Source: an uncultured Bacteroidota bacterium
GTDB taxonomy: Bacteria > Bacteroidota > Bacteroidia > NS11-12g > UBA955
Length of the DNA stretch: 7,215 nucleotides
Assembly (NCBI GenBank): GCA_903959115.1
Contig: CAJBVU010000131.1
Coordinates: forward strand, 1-7,215
Direction of reading: 5' to 3'
Every line of letters starts with the position of its first letter. Position 1 is the stretch's first letter. Shown piece by piece: positions 1 through 6,218 of the stretch. The notes beneath the pieces were generated by a model, which saw only the letters and a program-made list of their open reading frames with translations, was not told where the DNA came from and ran no database searches. The position numbers and the translations under genes were made by a program.

Positions 1-1
1 A

Positions 2-247
2 AAGCATCTGAATTTTAATGAGTTTTTGGGCTATCGTCCTTGGCGACAATATCACAAAATGGAAGAGACGGTAGAAATGGTTGAGGAGGAAGAAATGCCT
101 ATGAGCAGTTATACTTGGATGCACGAAGGTGCGCGTTTTGAAAAAGAAGATCGGGAGAGTTTGGTCTTGTGGGCCAAGGGTGTGATGGACAGCCTAACTC
201 ACCTCTATCCGAAGGACAGTTTGGTTAATCCGAGGTCAAAAAAGTAA
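2..247 (+). CDS. Haem-binding domain protein, C-terminal part (5' end outside the window)
   Basis: The reading frame is open from the first bases of the window to the TAA at 245-247, giving about 81 residues. The visible part fits the C-terminal half of the Bacteroidota haem-binding domain family (Pfam Haem_bd): a KHLNFNEF segment, then WRQYHKMEETVEMVEE, then EMPMSSYTWMHEGARF, and finally a helix with LVLWAKGVMDSL. In this family the haem-attaching CxxCH motif lies nearer the N-terminus, so here it would be upstream of the window and cannot be checked. Such proteins are usually small and exported, with a presumed c-type haem role; that is family knowledge, not seen here. An internal TTG at 26 could be called as a start, but the homology-like sequence continues upstream of it, so the gene is cut by the window edge and does not begin there. 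The tRNA gene starts 29 bases after the stop. Confidence 0.8.
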   Translation, partial: KHLNFNEFLGYRPWRQYHKMEETVEMVEEEEMPMSSYTWMHEGARFEKEDRESLVLWAKGVMDSLTHLYPKDSLVNPRSKK

Positions 248-258
248 TTATTTCTGCT

Positions 259-266
259 TATCTTTG
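259..266 (+). promoter_or_regulatory. Bacteroidota -7 promoter element for tRNA-Ala
   Basis: TATCTTTG is an exact match to the Bacteroidota sigma-A -7 consensus TAnnTTTG. It ends 10 bases before the first base of the tRNA, a suitable distance for a start just upstream of the mature 5' end. I see no clear TTG-type -33 element at the usual 17-23 base spacing. The same 9-mer TTATCTTTG recurs in front of the epimerase gene. Confidence 0.65.
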
Positions 267-271
267 CAGTC

Positions 272-350
<79 letters not shown>

Positions 351-362
351 CCCAATGAAATC

Positions 363-397
363 AAGGCCTCAGAGAAATCTGGGGCCTTGCTGTTTTT
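363..397 (+). terminator. Rho-independent terminator of tRNA-Ala
   Basis: AAGGCCTCAGA (363-373) pairs with TCTGGGGCCTT (378-388) across a GAAA tetraloop, giving an 11-bp stem with one T-G wobble. A T-rich tract ending in TTTTT at 393-397 follows. It sits 13 bases after the tRNA and so ends that transcript. It also argues that the next gene does not start at the ATG at 355, which lies ahead of this hairpin. Confidence 0.9.
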
Positions 398-401
398 GGC
401 C

Positions 402-423
402 GGTTCAAACATGGTTCAAACAT
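402..423. repeat. Perfect 11-bp tandem repeat upstream of the T9SS gene
   Basis: GGTTCAAACAT occurs twice head to tail (402-412 and 413-423) with no mismatch. The period of 11 is about one helical turn. The pair ends 27 bases before the ATG at 451 and 14 bases before a -7-like box, so it overlaps the expected -33 region. It may be an operator or a neutral slippage duplication. The repeat itself is certain; a function is not shown. Confidence 0.6.
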
Positions 424-437
424 TTTGGTGAATTCGT

Positions 438-445
438 TAATATTG
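438..445 (+). promoter_or_regulatory. Possible -7 element for the T9SS gene
   Basis: TAATATTG differs by one base from TAnnTTTG. It ends five bases before the ATG at 451, which would give a leaderless or nearly leaderless mRNA. No good -33 element is visible. The match is weak, and the AT-rich stretch could equally be only a translation-friendly A/T-rich leader. Confidence 0.3.
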
Positions 446-450
446 TAAAT

Positions 451-1491
451 ATGAAATTGCTATTTACAATTCTTTTGTTCTCTCTATTGAGTTTTAATGT
501 TTCGGCTCAAAAAGCCCTTTTTGTAGATGACAATGGTCTGAATGTGGCCAATTCGGATACGATGATCAGCGCTTTGAATTCATGTGCAAAAAACGCCTTG
601 GGAATCACCGCGTTTGATCGTTGGAATATCAAAGATTCTGGGGGAATTGCGCCCACTAATTTGCAAATGACGAAATATGATATTGTGATTTGGTATTGTT
701 CAACCGACGGTGTTGGTTTGAGAATATGGAATGAATCCACCGCGGGAAATCCCGCATTGGTTTCGTATATCCAATCCGGTAAACCTTTATGGGTGATTGG
801 TCAGGATATCCTTTACGATCAATACGTTGCGCCATCAACCTTTAAAAGTGGAGAGTTTGCCTATGATTATTTAGGACTATCGTCGTATGATGTCCAAAGC
901 TATATGAATGACGCGGGCAAGGGCGTGCCACAATTGGAACGGTTGAATTGGTCGTCGGCCAGTGCGTCCTTTCCCGCATTGATCAAATGGACATTCGCTG
1001 AACTGTGGTATGTTGACGGTTGTAGACCGAGATTAGGAACTTTTGAAATGTATAAAATGGGTCCTGTAGGGTATGCGCTTGAAGGTGCTGTTCCGATGTT
1101 TCATAACTTATCAAGTACAAATAAAATCAGTGTAATGAGCAGTTTGTTTGATGTCGCCCTAATCGACTCTTACAAGAACCGACGAGATTTTATGGGTACG
1201 GGTATAAAATACCTTTTAACCAAAACCAGTGGGGTCTTGAATCAAAATGCGGGACAAGATTTTGTCATCGTTCCTAATCCTAGCGGCGATGGCTTGGTCA
1301 CGATTACTGGGTTAAGTCCTTTTTCAACTGTGCTGGTTTATGACGCCTTAGGGAGTATTCTGTTAAATCGAAATATTTCAGACACCACATCATGTAAGAT
1401 TCCATTGGAAGGCTTGTCTAAGGGGATTTATTATGTGAGAGTTACCGCGGACAATGGCCAATGGAGTTGTCGGCCATTATGCATTCATTGA
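451..1491 (+). CDS. Secreted protein with T9SS type A sorting domain, function unknown
   Basis: This is an exported protein of 346 residues from the ATG at 451. That start gives a clean signal peptide, MKLLFTILLFSLLSFNVSA, cut near Ala19-Gln20. The longer frame from the ATG at 355 would add 32 residues translated from the tRNA terminator and the tandem repeat, and would bury the signal peptide. Residues about 21-258 open with KALFVDDNG and contain YDIVIWY and GKPLWVIGQDILYD, a pattern seen in the GATase-like alpha/beta domains of secreted Bacteroidota proteins; no catalytic site is evident. Residues about 268-346 are a T9SS type A C-terminal domain (NPSGDG at about 276-281, VYDALG, LSKGIYYVRVT). 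By family knowledge such a protein crosses the outer membrane through T9SS. The tail CRPLCIH lacks the usual lysine-rich end. The protein holds six cysteines, so disulfides are possible. It converges on the kinase gene. Confidence 0.85.
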   Translation: MKLLFTILLFSLLSFNVSAQKALFVDDNGLNVANSDTMISALNSCAKNALGITAFDRWNIKDSGGIAPTNLQMTKYDIVIWYCSTDGVGLRIWNESTAGNPALVSYIQSGKPLWVIGQDILYDQYVAPSTFKSGEFAYDYLGLSSYDVQSYMNDAGKGVPQLERLNWSSASASFPALIKWTFAELWYVDGCRPRLGTFEMYKMGPVGYALEGAVPMFHNLSSTNKISVMSSLFDVALIDSYKNRRDFMGTGIKYLLTKTSGVLNQNAGQDFVIVPNPSGDGLVTITGLSPFSTVLVYDALGSILLNRNISDTTSCKIPLEGLSKGIYYVRVTADNGQWSCRPLCIH

Positions 1492-1492
1492 G

Positions 1493-1540
1493 AAAAAAGT
1501 CATCAATCAAAATTATCTAAGGCGTGTGATTTTGTTGATG
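1493..1540 (-). terminator. Probable intrinsic terminator of the regulator-kinase operon
   Basis: CATCAATCAAAAT (1501-1513) pairs with ATTTTGTTGATG (1529-1540) as a 12-bp stem with one bulged base and a 15-base loop. Read on the minus strand, the hairpin is followed by ACTTTTTTC (the A6 run at 1493-1498), the expected T-tract. It lies 24 bases past the kinase stop. On the plus strand it is followed by a G/T-rich stretch without a good T-run, so it is a weaker terminator for the T9SS gene. Confidence 0.65.
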
Positions 1541-1563
1541 TAGGGCCTTGTTTGTTTCCTAAC

Positions 1564-4551
1564 TTATTGGTATGCTGTGTTTTGCCCCCCCCACTTATTT
1601 ACTCCTTTTTGTTTGGTATTCGGGTTTCTCAATTGATTCATGATTTGAAATGACTCGGCTGGGTTCATAAATCTCTCAATCTCAATTCGAACAACATATT
1701 TATTTTGTTCTACTACGCCCGATGAAAAGGAAGTTCGGAATAGGTCAGGGTGTAATTCGGATAATAGTGATAGTCTGTCCGATACCAATTTTAATCCGAT
1801 GCCGATACCTTGGTTTGCTTTTTTTCTTGATTTGGGGCATGTGTTTTCAATGCGAATTTCAAGAATACCGGTATCGTTCTGATAAATATATAGATCAATA
1901 GTTGTTGTTTGCGCATTTGCCAATACACCATGTTTAATTGAATTTTCTATCAAAGGTTGTAAGATCATTGGTGGGATCTGCCAGGATTTGATATTAAAAT
2001 TCTTGGGTATGTGGATTTGAAATTGAAATTCAGTGTCGCTTTCAAATCGCATTCTTTCCATCTCTACATATTCTTTAATAAATGTTATTTCGTCGTGTAA
2101 AGAAATCAATTCACTGTTTGAATTTTCAAGAAATGTTCTGTTCAGTTTGGCCAATTTTGCAGTAACTTCAACTGCCTTTTTTTGTTGATTTCCGATGATG
2201 AGAGATTGAATTAAGCTCATGCAATTATAAATAAAATGTGGATTGAAGTTATTCTGTAGTGTTTTTAGTTGGAGGGTTACAATTCTTCTGTTTAGGGACC
2301 CTTTCATTTTTGTCTGGGAATTAAAGTAAATAAATAATAGGACAAAGAAGAATAATACAATCAGCCAAAATGGAATATCTTTATAAAAAATCAAATTAGA
2401 CCAAACAAAGTTTGAGGTTGTGGTGGATTGCGACGCAACAGTGAGTTCATACCTTCCCACTGCAATTTCATTGATCCAGCGATAGCGGTTTCCAGTAAAA
2501 AATAGGTTTTCAGTTGCCGCATTGTCGAGGTTGAGAATGCCAACTTCAAACAGTGATCGATTGATATCAAAGTAATTGCTCCCCACTGTAATGAGTTGAA
2601 AATTCTTGTTCTGATAAATGTTGATAATACCTTCTAAGGGGTATAGGTTGTTATTGCTACTGCCATAATACGGGTGGAATTCCGAATGGGACTTTTTTAA
2701 TTGATTAACAAATTGAACGGCATCGCCCCTATCAATAGCGAATCGATTTCCGTTTGTATACAGCCATAAGTTTGTGTTCCATTGTCCCAGATATTGTTGC
2801 TGTAGTAATTCGATTTGCTTGCCATTGTGAAAGAATTTGACCGTGAAAATATAGTCCCCAGTAAAGAGATGAAATCCGATGTTGGATCCCGTAATTTTTA
2901 AAATTTTAATATCAAGAAATGGGAAAGTTAGGTTGAGGCTCCCGATATATTTCATGGAGAAATTATGGAAATTGATTTGATACAATTCTATATCGTTCCC
3001 GTTTTGAACCAGCAGTTGTTCACCAGAAACTTGAAACTGTAAGGTGTATTGATTGAATGGCTTTTTACATGTGATTTCGTGGTATTTTTCTGATGAATCG
3101 ATGACCGCAAACCCTTTTCCGATTTTATGGAATATTAGACGGTTGTTTTGGGAAACCACGGCATCCGAAATCGCATCGATATTAGTGTTGCGCGGTAATT
3201 TGTCTTTGCCTGGGTTGAAAATGTAAATTTTATCGTAGGGTTCAAAGAAGTAAATGGTCTGTCCAATGGATGTCATCCATTGGTATAGATGCGTTCTGAT
3301 GCTCTGTGTGATTTGATTATTTTTTGGATTGTAAATCCACAAATAATCGGCGCCGCATAAATATAATTTATTGTTGATTTCCAATGCGCTCCGAATTCGA
3401 TCGTTGACGATATGAGATGTCCAATTTTGATAGTTCGATTTGGTCTGAATTTCAACGTCGTTGTCGTTTATTCCTACCAAGAAATTTTCTGTCGCGAATT
3501 TCTTTTCAAAGCGCAATTCTGCTGGAATAAAGCCCTTGGGTTGGGTTAGTAATAAAACGCCTCGGTTTTCTGTACATAGCCAAAGGGCATCTTTGAAACG
3601 ACTTGGGGTGATGGACCAAATTGGATTTTGATGGGGTGGTGAATATGAATGAATTGCGGGGTTGTGAACATGTAAAAAACCATCTTCAAAGTCGTTTGTG
3701 TTAGTAACGGCGCCATACACGATTCCATTGTGGACTCTGAAGTCCCAAAAGGCCCAAGATTCATTGTGTTTGTGCGGCATTTGGTACTTTTGAAAATGGT
3801 AGGCGCTATCCATTACCATGTAGTAGCTTTCGCTGCCTAAATACACTTTATTTTCGTGGACAAATGAAACCAAATTGGCAAAATCGTAGGTATTGATTTT
3901 TCGACCCATCCTTTTTAAAGAATGCGATAAGTTGGCCCAATTGAAATTGGATTGTTGTTCATAGATAATGCGTTCGGGGTACGATAATACATGGAGTTTT
4001 TGATTGAAATAAAAGACATCCATCGGCATATTTCCGGGGAGCATCCATGATTTGGCATCGAATACATTAAAAATACCGGATTGGGTGATTCTCCAGATAC
4101 CTGTTCTGGCAACGGCATACAATGACTGGTTGATTTTTCTGAATCTCCGTATTTTGGGTAATTCTGATTTCCCGTAGTGATTGACCAAATTGCCTGTTTC
4201 AATCTCAAAAATATACAATCCATCGTTGTATGTCGCCACGTATAGCAGCCCCTCTTCTTCGTGTAAATCCCAGCATTGCTGGATGCCAATTTGTTTTGAT
4301 ATTCTTTTGAGGTTGGGTTGATTGTTTGGAAGGAAAAACAATCCCGCATCTGTGGCAACGGCAACAGATCCAGTGGCAAGTTCTATTAATTTACGGGTAC
4401 TTGAGGTGGGCAAGCCATCGCTCATTGAGATTTCGGCCAGTTGCTGATTGCTTTGGGCCGATGACAACAATATTATTGATTGCCATAATAGGACTGCAAG
4501 AGTTTTCTTCCAGTCTTTGACAATGCGATTTGCTGTCCACTTCTTAAACAT
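1564..4551 (-). CDS. Membrane sensor histidine kinase, LytS/His_kinase family with large periplasmic propeller-type sensor
   Basis: This 995-residue sensor kinase is partner to the adjacent LytTR regulator. Residues 1-33 form a signal peptide with a basic n-region, a hydrophobic core and SSAQ at the cut. Residues about 34-640 are a beta-rich periplasmic region with weak propeller-like motifs (for example ALWLCTENRGVLLL). A Y_Y_Y-like segment follows (RYRWINEIAVGRYELTV), just before the single membrane helix at about 726-746. The cytoplasmic part has the His_kinase motif NPHFIYN with the phospho-acceptor His772, then the ATPase N box PPMILQPLIENSIKHG (Asn870) and the G box GIGIGL (915-920). 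About 34 residues follow the last expected strand and contain a G8 tract. By family knowledge it autophosphorylates and passes phosphate to the regulator; the ligand is unknown. The ATG at 4551 is the only start that includes the signal peptide; the next Met is residue 43. The start lies within the regulator gene, which suggests translational coupling. Confidence 0.93.
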   Translation of the reverse strand: MFKKWTANRIVKDWKKTLAVLLWQSIILLSSAQSNQQLAEISMSDGLPTSSTRKLIELATGSVAVATDAGLFFLPNNQPNLKRISKQIGIQQCWDLHEEEGLLYVATYNDGLYIFEIETGNLVNHYGKSELPKIRRFRKINQSLYAVARTGIWRITQSGIFNVFDAKSWMLPGNMPMDVFYFNQKLHVLSYPERIIYEQQSNFNWANLSHSLKRMGRKINTYDFANLVSFVHENKVYLGSESYYMVMDSAYHFQKYQMPHKHNESWAFWDFRVHNGIVYGAVTNTNDFEDGFLHVHNPAIHSYSPPHQNPIWSITPSRFKDALWLCTENRGVLLLTQPKGFIPAELRFEKKFATENFLVGINDNDVEIQTKSNYQNWTSHIVNDRIRSALEINNKLYLCGADYLWIYNPKNNQITQSIRTHLYQWMTSIGQTIYFFEPYDKIYIFNPGKDKLPRNTNIDAISDAVVSQNNRLIFHKIGKGFAVIDSSEKYHEITCKKPFNQYTLQFQVSGEQLLVQNGNDIELYQINFHNFSMKYIGSLNLTFPFLDIKILKITGSNIGFHLFTGDYIFTVKFFHNGKQIELLQQQYLGQWNTNLWLYTNGNRFAIDRGDAVQFVNQLKKSHSEFHPYYGSSNNNLYPLEGIINIYQNKNFQLITVGSNYFDINRSLFEVGILNLDNAATENLFFTGNRYRWINEIAVGRYELTVASQSTTTSNFVWSNLIFYKDIPFWLIVLFFFVLLFIYFNSQTKMKGSLNRRIVTLQLKTLQNNFNPHFIYNCMSLIQSLIIGNQQKKAVEVTAKLAKLNRTFLENSNSELISLHDEITFIKEYVEMERMRFESDTEFQFQIHIPKNFNIKSWQIPPMILQPLIENSIKHGVLANAQTTTIDLYIYQNDTGILEIRIENTCPKSRKKANQGIGIGLKLVSDRLSLLSELHPDLFRTSFSSGVVEQNKYVVRIEIERFMNPAESFQIMNQLRNPNTKQKGVNKWGGQNTAYQ
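1585..1592. repeat. C8/G8 homopolymer in the 3' end of the kinase gene
   Basis: Eight C on the plus strand are eight G in the kinase coding strand, encoding part of Trp-Gly-Gly seven codons before the stop codon. Loss of one G would replace the tail and lengthen it through the intergenic region to a TGA inside the terminator hairpin; gain of one G would give a stop at a nearby TAG. The catalytic domain ends well before this point, so slippage would alter only the tail. Confidence 0.6.
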
Positions 4552-5183
4552 AAATAGTTGCTCTTATAGCTGGTAATTTGTTCTTGGGGCACCAGGTACG
4601 ATCGGTGTACGCGAACAAAATAACTTGGCAAAGATGGGGATAAAACTTTTAATGTTTTTGAGACCAAATGTTCTTTCATCGGAGTGACAATTTTAGAGTA
4701 GGCGCCAGCGGCTTCGATGTATAAAATATCCTCAAAAGGCACCACGATACTCGCTCCGCTTTCACGAACAATGAGAGTGGGTTTGGCCGATTCCGACAAG
4801 GGAGATAATCTCCGTTCTAGTTTTGCTAAAATGGCTGTAAAATCTAATTCTGAAATCGGTTTTAATAGGTAATCTACCACTTCGATTTTGATGGCTTGCA
4901 TTGCGTATTGAGGGTAGGCGGAAACCACAACGGTTAACGTGCTTTCTGTAATATAATCGCGAAGTTGTAAGCCGATTTCGCCTTTCAACTCTATGTCTAA
5001 AAATACGACATGGACATCATTGACTTGAACTAGGTTTCTGGCTTCTTTGAGTGAGGAAGCGGTAATGACCTTGCCGAAAATATGACTTGCATATTCGTGA
5101 ATATAGTAGGAAACCATGTCACGCCCGGATTTCTCATCATCGAGCAATAAAGCGCAGTATTTCCCTGTTAGTTCATTCACCAC
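4473..5183 (-). CDS. Response regulator, receiver plus LytTR DNA-binding domain
   Basis: This 236-residue cytoplasmic regulator is of the LytR/AlgR class. Residues about 9-125 are a receiver with the acidic pair Asp15-Asp16, phospho-acceptor Asp63 (VVFLDIELKG), Ser88 at the conserved Ser/Thr position and Lys108 in DYLLKPI. Residues about 133-233 are a LytTR domain (FEDILYIEAAGAYSKI, then FVRVHRSYLV, then QIALSKTGRKLL). Phosphorylation by the neighbouring kinase would promote DNA binding at paired direct repeats, by family knowledge. The start is GTG. Codons 1 and 2 are both GTG, and an in-frame TAA lies two codons upstream (5190-5192), so no ATG start is possible without losing the first strand of the receiver. 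The stop lies 79 bases inside the kinase gene. It is divergent from the epimerase gene, with 123 bases between them. I see no TAnnTTTG box on the minus strand upstream. Confidence 0.95.
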   Translation of the reverse strand: MVNELTGKYCALLLDDEKSGRDMVSYYIHEYASHIFGKVITASSLKEARNLVQVNDVHVVFLDIELKGEIGLQLRDYITESTLTVVVSAYPQYAMQAIKIEVVDYLLKPISELDFTAILAKLERRLSPLSESAKPTLIVRESGASIVVPFEDILYIEAAGAYSKIVTPMKEHLVSKTLKVLSPSLPSYFVRVHRSYLVPQEQITSYKSNYLCLRSGQQIALSKTGRKLLQSYYGNQ

Positions 5184-5214
5184 GCTAACTTAATTCCGGA
5201 TTTTTAGAATCGCT

Positions 5215-5245
5215 TCAGTTGTGAGGATTTTATGGGTAAGTTTTT
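5215..5245 (+). promoter_or_regulatory. Candidate LytTR-type direct-repeat operator
   Basis: TCAGTTGTG (5215-5223) and TAAGTTTTT (5237-5245) each match eight of nine positions of the published LytTR site pattern [TA][AC][CA]GTTN[AG][TG], both failing at position 8. The gap of 13 bases is within the 12-13 usual for such pairs. It lies 32 bases upstream of the regulator start and 50 before the epimerase -7 box, so it could serve autoregulation or the divergent gene. Eight-of-nine matches to a loose pattern can occur by chance. Confidence 0.25.
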
Positions 5246-5294
5246 AATGAGGGGCTGATTTCTTTGGTGTAGTCACACTGGTGTTTGTTATAAT

Positions 5295-5302
5295 TATCTT
5301 TG
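5295..5302 (+). promoter_or_regulatory. Bacteroidota -7 promoter element for the epimerase gene
   Basis: TATCTTTG matches TAnnTTTG exactly and ends only four bases before the ATG at 5307. A start a few bases downstream would give a leaderless mRNA, or one beginning at or past that ATG, in which case the in-frame ATG at 5319 (fifth codon) would be used. No -33 TTG lies at the usual spacing; the nearest (TTTG at 5263-5266) is 28 bases away. Confidence 0.6.
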
Positions 5303-5306
5303 CTCT

Positions 5307-6170
5307 ATGAACCATGAAATGATTCAATGGAATTGCGGAAATGTGCAGATTGAGGTCAGTACCTTGGGTGCGGAGTTGCAGTCTGTTTGTGTGGGTAGCG
5401 GCAAGAATTTGTTATGGGAAAAGCACGATCCGTTATGGAATCGAGTAGCGCCCAATTTGTTTCCGATTGTAGGTCGTTTAAAGGATGATCAATTCCGATT
5501 TTTGGATAAGGATTATTCTATGAAACAGCATGGGTTTGCGCGGGATTGCGTTTTCACCGTAGTTTCTAATGACATGGAATCATTAAGGTTGCGTTTGGTT
5601 TGGAATGACGATACCTTTTCTTCGTATCCATTTCATTTTCAGTACGATGTGATTTATTCTGCTCAAGGGGGTTTGCTGTGGGTGGATTATGAAATCAGTA
5701 ATTTGGGTGTGGACCCTTTGTTGTATTCTGTGGGCGGTCATCCCGGCTTTGCGATTGAGGGTGCTTTGGAGAAGTATGAATTGCGGTTTGAAGAGAAATT
5801 TGCGGCGGATCGATGGTTGATTGATGGGGCATATTACAGTGGGGCGAAGGAGCAATTGGAAGTGGATGGAGAGTTAATGTTGAGGGATGATTTGTTTGCA
5901 AGGGATGCTATTGTTTTTAGGCAGCCTCCATTTGGTGGCTTGAGCTTATGGGAAAGGGGTGGCAAAAAACTGTTAGATTTTGTATGTTCTGAATGGGACG
6001 CGGTGGGATTTTGGGCAAAACCAGGGGCTCCATTTTTTTGCATAGAACCTTGGTGGGGTTGGGCTGATAGTTGGGCCGATAGTGGTGATTTAATGGAAAA
6101 GCCGGGGATGCATACTTTGGAGGGGGGAGCGTTAAAACGACACCGGTATGGCTTCGGTATTATGGATTGA
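5307..6170 (+). CDS. Aldose 1-epimerase family protein (GalM/LacX-like)
   Basis: This 287-residue cytoplasmic enzyme has no signal peptide. It is predicted to interconvert the alpha and beta anomers of an aldose or sugar phosphate. It fits the LacX-type branch of the aldose 1-epimerase family: NLFPIVGRLKDDQF (50-63), HGFARD with His75, SVGGHPGF with His145, and CIEPWWG with Glu247. Those two histidines and the glutamate correspond to the family's sugar-binding and catalytic residues. Length is normal for the family and the frame is intact. The exact sugar cannot be assigned. ATG 5307 is the furthest upstream reasonable start, but ATG 5319 (MIQWNCGNVQIEV) is a strong alternative because the -7 box lies only four bases before 5307. 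The gene is divergent from the regulator gene and convergent with menE, 20 bases from its stop. Its last codons, ATG GAT TGA, lie inside a repeat shared with the menE 3' end. Confidence 0.92.
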   Translation: MNHEMIQWNCGNVQIEVSTLGAELQSVCVGSGKNLLWEKHDPLWNRVAPNLFPIVGRLKDDQFRFLDKDYSMKQHGFARDCVFTVVSNDMESLRLRLVWNDDTFSSYPFHFQYDVIYSAQGGLLWVDYEISNLGVDPLLYSVGGHPGFAIEGALEKYELRFEEKFAADRWLIDGAYYSGAKEQLEVDGELMLRDDLFARDAIVFRQPPFGGLSLWERGGKKLLDFVCSEWDAVGFWAKPGAPFFCIEPWWGWADSWADSGDLMEKPGMHTLEGGALKRHRYGFGIMD

Positions 6171-6218
6171 TTTTCCAGATGATTTTGTTCCTATGGATTG
6201 ATTTTTCGAACGATTTTG
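6161..6218. repeat. Imperfect tandem repeat spanning the convergent galM-like and menE stop codons
   Basis: Two 27-base units, 6161-6187 and 6192-6218, are identical at 23 positions with a period of 31. Both begin TATGGATTGATTTT and end GATTTTG. The right unit is the coding end of menE (minus strand, GKIVRKINP then stop). The left unit reads NKIIWKINP then TAA on the same strand, so it looks like a decayed duplicate of the menE tail. It also carries the last two codons and the stop of the epimerase gene on the plus strand. I see no strong hairpin terminator in the 20-base gap. Confidence 0.75.

Noticed and set aside
355..450. N-terminal extension of the T9SS protein from ATG 355
   Set aside because: The segment is the tRNA terminator hairpin plus the tandem repeat, and it would bury a textbook signal peptide that begins at 451.
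1453..1478. Inverted repeat AATGGCC/GGCCATT inside the end of the T9SS gene
   Set aside because: A 7-bp stem with a 12-base loop inside coding sequence and no T-tract; likely chance.
3915..4379. 154-codon open frame on the minus strand inside the kinase gene, and other short open frames on both strands
   Set aside because: These lie wholly within clearly real genes in other frames, lack recognisable domains and read like shadow translations.
5267..5284. GTGT/ACAC alternating short palindromes upstream of the epimerase
   Set aside because: Arms are only four bases long, too short to separate from chance as an operator or hairpin.
6054..6084. WADSWADS tandem repeat near the epimerase C-terminus
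   Set aside because: This stretch has the same length as the corresponding family segment, so it is substitution within a normal-length loop, not an inserted duplication.
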